Below, piece by piece: positions 5,612 to 7,890 of a DNA stretch of 7,890 nucleotides (the first letter of the stretch is position 1; each line of letters starts with the position of its first letter). Below the pieces are notes generated by a model. That model ran no database searches, was not told the DNA's origin, and saw nothing but the letters and a program-made list of their open reading frames with translations. The position numbers and the translations under genes are program-made. The DNA comes from Patescibacteria group bacterium (GTDB lineage Bacteria; Patescibacteriota; Minisyncoccia; UBA6257; HR35), in the NCBI GenBank assembly GCA_025060085.1, contig JANXCM010000024.1, positions 1 through 7,890 of the forward strand, in the 5' to 3' direction.

Positions 5612-5798
5612 TTTTTCTCTTTTCGTTAATAATGGTTAATATTCTAGCAATATTTTTTCTAGTTAACTTCAATAAATGTGTTTTAGTCAATTTATTCAAA
5701 GATTTTTGAACTTTTAAATTGAAAAGTTTTTGTCTTTCTTCATTTAACATTTTAAACAATTCAGAAAGACTTTTTAACCTTAAATCTTTAGCTTTCAT
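5586..5798 (-). CDS. rpmC: 50S ribosomal protein L29 (uL29)
   Basis: L29 is a small coiled-coil protein beside the polypeptide exit tunnel, next to L23, where signal recognition particle and trigger factor dock in well-studied bacteria. The 70-residue product has the two-helix form: MKAKDLRLKSLSEL... opening, an ERQKLFNLKVQ helix (21-31), and the second helix containing LTRKNIARILTIINEK (45-60), which matches the family signature of R+.IARi.T. The start overlaps the rplP end by 11 bases and the stop overlaps the rpsQ start by 26 bases. The C-terminal NEQAKNNR is encoded in the region shared with S17. Confidence 0.95.
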   Translation of the reverse strand: MKAKDLRLKSLSELFKMLNEERQKLFNLKVQKSLNKLTKTHLLKLTRKNIARILTIINEKRKNEQAKNNR

Positions 5799-6207
5799 CT
5801 TTTTTAATCACTTTAGTTTTAATAGGTAATTTACAACTTGCTGACCTAAAAGCTTCGAGAGTTAAATTTTCATCTCGAGAATCAACTTCAAAAATTATCG
5901 TCCCCGGTCTAACTAAAGTAGCATAATGATCAATATCTCCTTTTCCTCCTCCCATTCTTACCCCTTCTGATTTTTTCGTCCTGGTTAGGTGAGGAAAAAT
6001 TTTCAACCATACTCTTCCTTTCTTGCTTAAAATTCTTTTAATTTCTTTATAAGCGGCTTCAATTTGTTTATCTTTTAAATATTTTGATTCAAGACTTTTT
6101 AGAGCATAATTTCCAAAATTTAAATCAATATTTGAAGAAGTAAAACTTCTCTTCAATCTTCTACCTTTCATCCATTTTCGATGTTTTAATTTTTTAGGTT
6201 GAAGCAT
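5788..6207 (-). CDS. rplP: 50S ribosomal protein L16 (uL16)
   Basis: L16 helps shape the A-site tRNA binding region of the 50S subunit and assembles late. The 139-residue product opens MLQPKKLKHRKWMKGR, as in the family. FGNYAL (31-36), QIEAAYKEIKR (48-58), RMGGGKGDIDHYATLV (84-99) and PGTIIFEV (101-108) follow. R84 matches the Arg that is hydroxylated in E. coli (R81 there). The usual QIEAAR has Tyr in place of Arg (Y53). The tip of the loop toward the active site, RMGGGKG, is conserved. It starts two bases after the rpsC stop (TAA TC ATG), and its end overlaps rpmC by 11 bases. Confidence 0.97.
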   Translation of the reverse strand: MLQPKKLKHRKWMKGRRLKRSFTSSNIDLNFGNYALKSLESKYLKDKQIEAAYKEIKRILSKKGRVWLKIFPHLTRTKKSEGVRMGGGKGDIDHYATLVRPGTIIFEVDSRDENLTLEAFRSASCKLPIKTKVIKKDES

Positions 6208-6209
6208 GA

Positions 6210-6887
6210 TTAATCTTCTTTGTATTCTTTATTTTCGCCCCTTACTAACCAAACTTTGACACCAATTATTCCATACTTAGTAAGTGCTTCAATACAAGCA
6301 TAGTCTATTTTTGCTTTTAAGGTAGAAAGAGGTAATCTACCCCAACTCAAAACTTCTGAGCGATGAATACTTGCCCCACCAATTCTACCCGAAACTCTTA
6401 TCTTAATTCCTTTCACCTCTTTATTCTGTCTTGCTCTCTCAATAGCTTTCTTCATTACACTTCTTACTGATTTATTTTTTTCAATATCAATGGCAATTAA
6501 TTGAGCTAAAAAGTTAGCATATAAAGTTGGCTTTTTAACCTCTTCTACAACAATCTCTAAAGCTGGTTGAGCAACTTTATATTTATTAAAAAGAATTTCT
6601 AATCTTTTTTTTATTTCTTCTTGTAATCTTTTTAGTTTTTGACCTTCCCTGCCAATTAAATTTCCCGGCTTAGCGGTTCTAATAATAACACGGCAATGTT
6701 CTTGATCTTTTCTTTCAATAATAATTTCAATAATCCCAGCACTTTTTTTTAATCTTTCACTAATAATTTTCCTAATCAAATAATCTGCTTCCAAAAAAAC
6801 TTTAAAATTTTTTCTAAAAAACCATCGTGAACGCCAATATTCATTTATTCCTAATCTATTAGCATAAGGTGAAACTTTATGACCCAT
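6210..6887 (-). CDS. rpsC: 30S ribosomal protein S3 (uS3)
   Basis: S3 lies in the 30S head at the mRNA entry tunnel; with S4 and S5 it contributes to the ribosome's mRNA-unwinding activity. The 225-residue product opens MGHKVSPYANRLGIN (family MGQKVNP...RLGI). A KH domain follows with its GxxG loop as GREG at 79-82. The C-terminal domain has VRSVMKKAIERA (141-152), GIKIRVSGRIGGASIHRSE (160-178) and GRLPLSTLKAKIDY (183-196). The family's usual RLGGAEIAR is RIGGASIHR here. The acidic tail NKEYKED is short. The start overlaps the rplV end by 11 bases. Confidence 0.98.
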   Translation of the reverse strand: MGHKVSPYANRLGINEYWRSRWFFRKNFKVFLEADYLIRKIISERLKKSAGIIEIIIERKDQEHCRVIIRTAKPGNLIGREGQKLKRLQEEIKKRLEILFNKYKVAQPALEIVVEEVKKPTLYANFLAQLIAIDIEKNKSVRSVMKKAIERARQNKEVKGIKIRVSGRIGGASIHRSEVLSWGRLPLSTLKAKIDYACIEALTKYGIIGVKVWLVRGENKEYKED

Positions 6888-7215
6888 TTTTAGTAGCTAA
6901 TTCTAAGGTAATATGAGAACTTTTTTTCATAATTCGACCGACATGTCCTCTTGACATTGCTCGAAATCTTTTTTGTCTTGGCCCTTCGTTAACAATAATA
7001 TTTTTAATTATTAAATTTTCTTTTTTTAATTGTTTTTGCTTTTCAGCTACATCAATAGCATGCTTTAATAATTTTAACAAATTTCTGGCTGGTCTACGCG
7101 GAGAGAATAATAATTGCTTTTCTGCTTTCATCACTTCTAATCCTTTAATCATCTTTGCTACCATTCTTACTTTTCTTGGTGAAATATTTAAATATCTTAA
7201 ATGAACCTTTATCAT
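6877..7215 (-). CDS. rplV: 50S ribosomal protein L22 (uL22)
   Basis: L22 has a globular part at the tunnel exit and a long beta hairpin that lines the nascent-chain tunnel; changes in that hairpin are a known route to macrolide resistance. The 112-residue product has ISPRKVRMVAKMIKG (11-25), the helix with LLKLLKHAIDVAE (46-58), and the hairpin tip region EGPRQKRFRAMSRGHVGRI (77-95), followed by KKSSHITLEL. The usual tip reads RfrPRArGRA; here it is RFRAMSRGHVGR, the normal length with a few substitutions. It is preceded by the longest intergenic gap in the ribosomal cluster, 23 AT-only bases apart from one C. No Shine-Dalgarno is visible in that gap. Confidence 0.97.
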   Translation of the reverse strand: MIKVHLRYLNISPRKVRMVAKMIKGLEVMKAEKQLLFSPRRPARNLLKLLKHAIDVAEKQKQLKKENLIIKNIIVNEGPRQKRFRAMSRGHVGRIMKKSSHITLELATKNGS

Positions 7216-7238
7216 TTTTAAAAAATTTTTTGATTATT

Positions 7239-7550
7239 CTATTTTTGAGCTGTTTGTCTTCTTTCTAATTCTCTTTGTAATTTACCTCCATGCTTAATAA
7301 ATTTCCTTGTAGGAGAAAATTCACCCAATCGGTGACCAACCATATCTTCAACTACTTTGACACTAATAAATTGTTTACCATTATGAACTTCAAAAACCAT
7401 TCCTACCATTTCAGGCAAAATAACAGAATCTCTTGACCAAGTTCTTATTGGATATTTATCTCTTTTGTCTACAGGCAATTCTAAAATTTTTTTAATTTTT
7501 TTTAATAATTTAGGATGAACAAAAGGTCCCTTTTTTGTGCTTCTTGACAT
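7239..7550 (-). CDS. rpsS: 30S ribosomal protein S19 (uS19)
   Basis: S19 forms a head complex with S13 and contacts the central protuberance. The 103-residue product has [16 protein letters not shown] at the N-terminus, [15 protein letters not shown] (36-50), VHNGK (55-59) and [15 protein letters not shown] (68-82), all diagnostic. After the core there is a charged helix-like tail ([18 protein letters not shown]), somewhat longer than the shortest family members but within the normal range. The start is three A bases after the rplB stop. It ends in TAG; together with TAA and TGA elsewhere, all three stops are used in this cluster. Confidence 0.98.
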   Translation of the reverse strand: MSRSTKKGPFVHPKLLKKIKKILELPVDKRDKYPIRTWSRDSVILPEMVGMVFEVHNGKQFISVKVVEDMVGHRLGEFSPTRKFIKHGGKLQRELERRQTAQK

Positions 7551-7553
7551 TTT

Positions 7554-7890
7554 TTATTTTTTACTTCTTCTTTTAATAATTAATTTCGAATAGGGATTTC
7601 TTTTTCTTCTTGTTTTTCTACCACCAGTAATTTTTCCCCATTTTGTTTTAGGTTTACGAGTGCCTCGAGGAGCTCTACCTTCACCTCCACCGTATGGATG
7701 ATCTCGAGGATTCATTGCGCTTCCCCTCACATTCGGTCTAAATCCTTTCCAAATTTTTCTACCTGCTTTTCCTAATCTAATATTTCGATGATCAACATTT
7801 GAAACTCTACCAATAGTAGCATAACATTCTTTAGAAACTTTTCTAATCTCTCCTGAAGGCATTTTAATCATCGCATATTTTTCATCACAT
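7554..7890 (-). CDS. rplB: 50S ribosomal protein L2 (uL2), C-terminal part, 5' end beyond window
   Basis: L2 is a 23S rRNA-binding protein essential for subunit association and close to the peptidyl-transferase centre. The window holds the last 111 codons. The frame is open to the edge at 7890, and the residues before the in-frame ATG at 7871 (CDEKYA, then [10 protein letters not shown]) continue the family pattern '.yA.l+LPSGE.R', so that ATG is internal, not the start. Visible motifs are [23 protein letters not shown], and the active-site loop [14 protein letters not shown]. The first His of the usual DHPHGGG (E. coli H229) is kept at plus-strand 7698-7700; the second is Tyr. The basic tail ends KRRSKK. 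As the first gene of this block, it implies rplC, rplD and rplW lie upstream. Confidence 0.97.
   Translation of the reverse strand, partial: CDEKYAMIKMPSGEIRKVSKECYATIGRVSNVDHRNIRLGKAGRKIWKGFRPNVRGSAMNPRDHPYGGGEGRAPRGTRKPKTKWGKITGGRKTRRKRNPYSKLIIKRRSKK

Noticed and set aside
1..7890. CRISPR arrays, insertion sequences, prophage or defence genes
   Set aside because: No spaced direct repeats, terminal inverted repeats or transposase/nuclease motifs were seen, and almost every base is accounted for by translation-related genes.

Overview
The window is a strongly AT-rich (roughly 30% G+C by eye, not counted), almost gap-free block of ribosomal protein genes, all on the minus strand. Read in the direction of transcription (from 7890 down to 1) it holds the second half of an S10-type cluster (rplB partial, rpsS, rplV, rpsC, rplP, rpmC, rpsQ), which runs directly into an spc-type cluster (rplN, rplX, rplE, rpsN, rpsH, rplF, rplR, rpsE, rplO, secY). 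A tRNA-Arg(CCU) gene and the first 109 codons of a receiver-domain-like gene follow. Nothing is convincingly encoded on the plus strand.

The likely source is a bacterium of the Patescibacteria (Candidate Phyla Radiation), perhaps a Parcubacteria-like lineage; this is inference. The strongest sign is that rpmD (L30) is missing: the rpsE stop lies 26 bases inside the rplO start, where L30 normally sits. L30 absence is an established CPR trait. Supporting signs are the short zinc-binding S14, an L15 without the usual FEGGQ segment, the compact overlapping layout and the low G+C. TGA ends rpsH and rpsQ at their expected C-termini, so the TGA=Gly code of Gracilibacteria/Absconditabacteria (SR1) is unlikely.

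The genes work together in one machine. The S proteins build the 30S subunit (S3, S5, S8, S14, S17, S19), the L proteins build the 50S subunit (L2, L5, L6, L14, L15, L16, L18, L22, L24, L29), and SecY is the membrane channel that the ribosome feeds. Genes are joined by overlaps (8 to 35 bases) or by gaps of 2 to 5 bases, apart from one 23-base gap (rpsS-rplV). I see no internal promoter or strong terminator, so one transcript is likely. Shine-Dalgarno sequences are essentially absent before the starts; A-rich leaders and repeated TAA-NN-ATG junctions suggest termination-reinitiation coupling.

The end of the cluster is the least ordinary part. Instead of adk, map and infA after secY, there is a tRNA gene 21 bases downstream and then an atypical receiver-domain protein cut by the window edge. 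I found no mobile element, CRISPR array or clearly new system; most of the window is core translation machinery.
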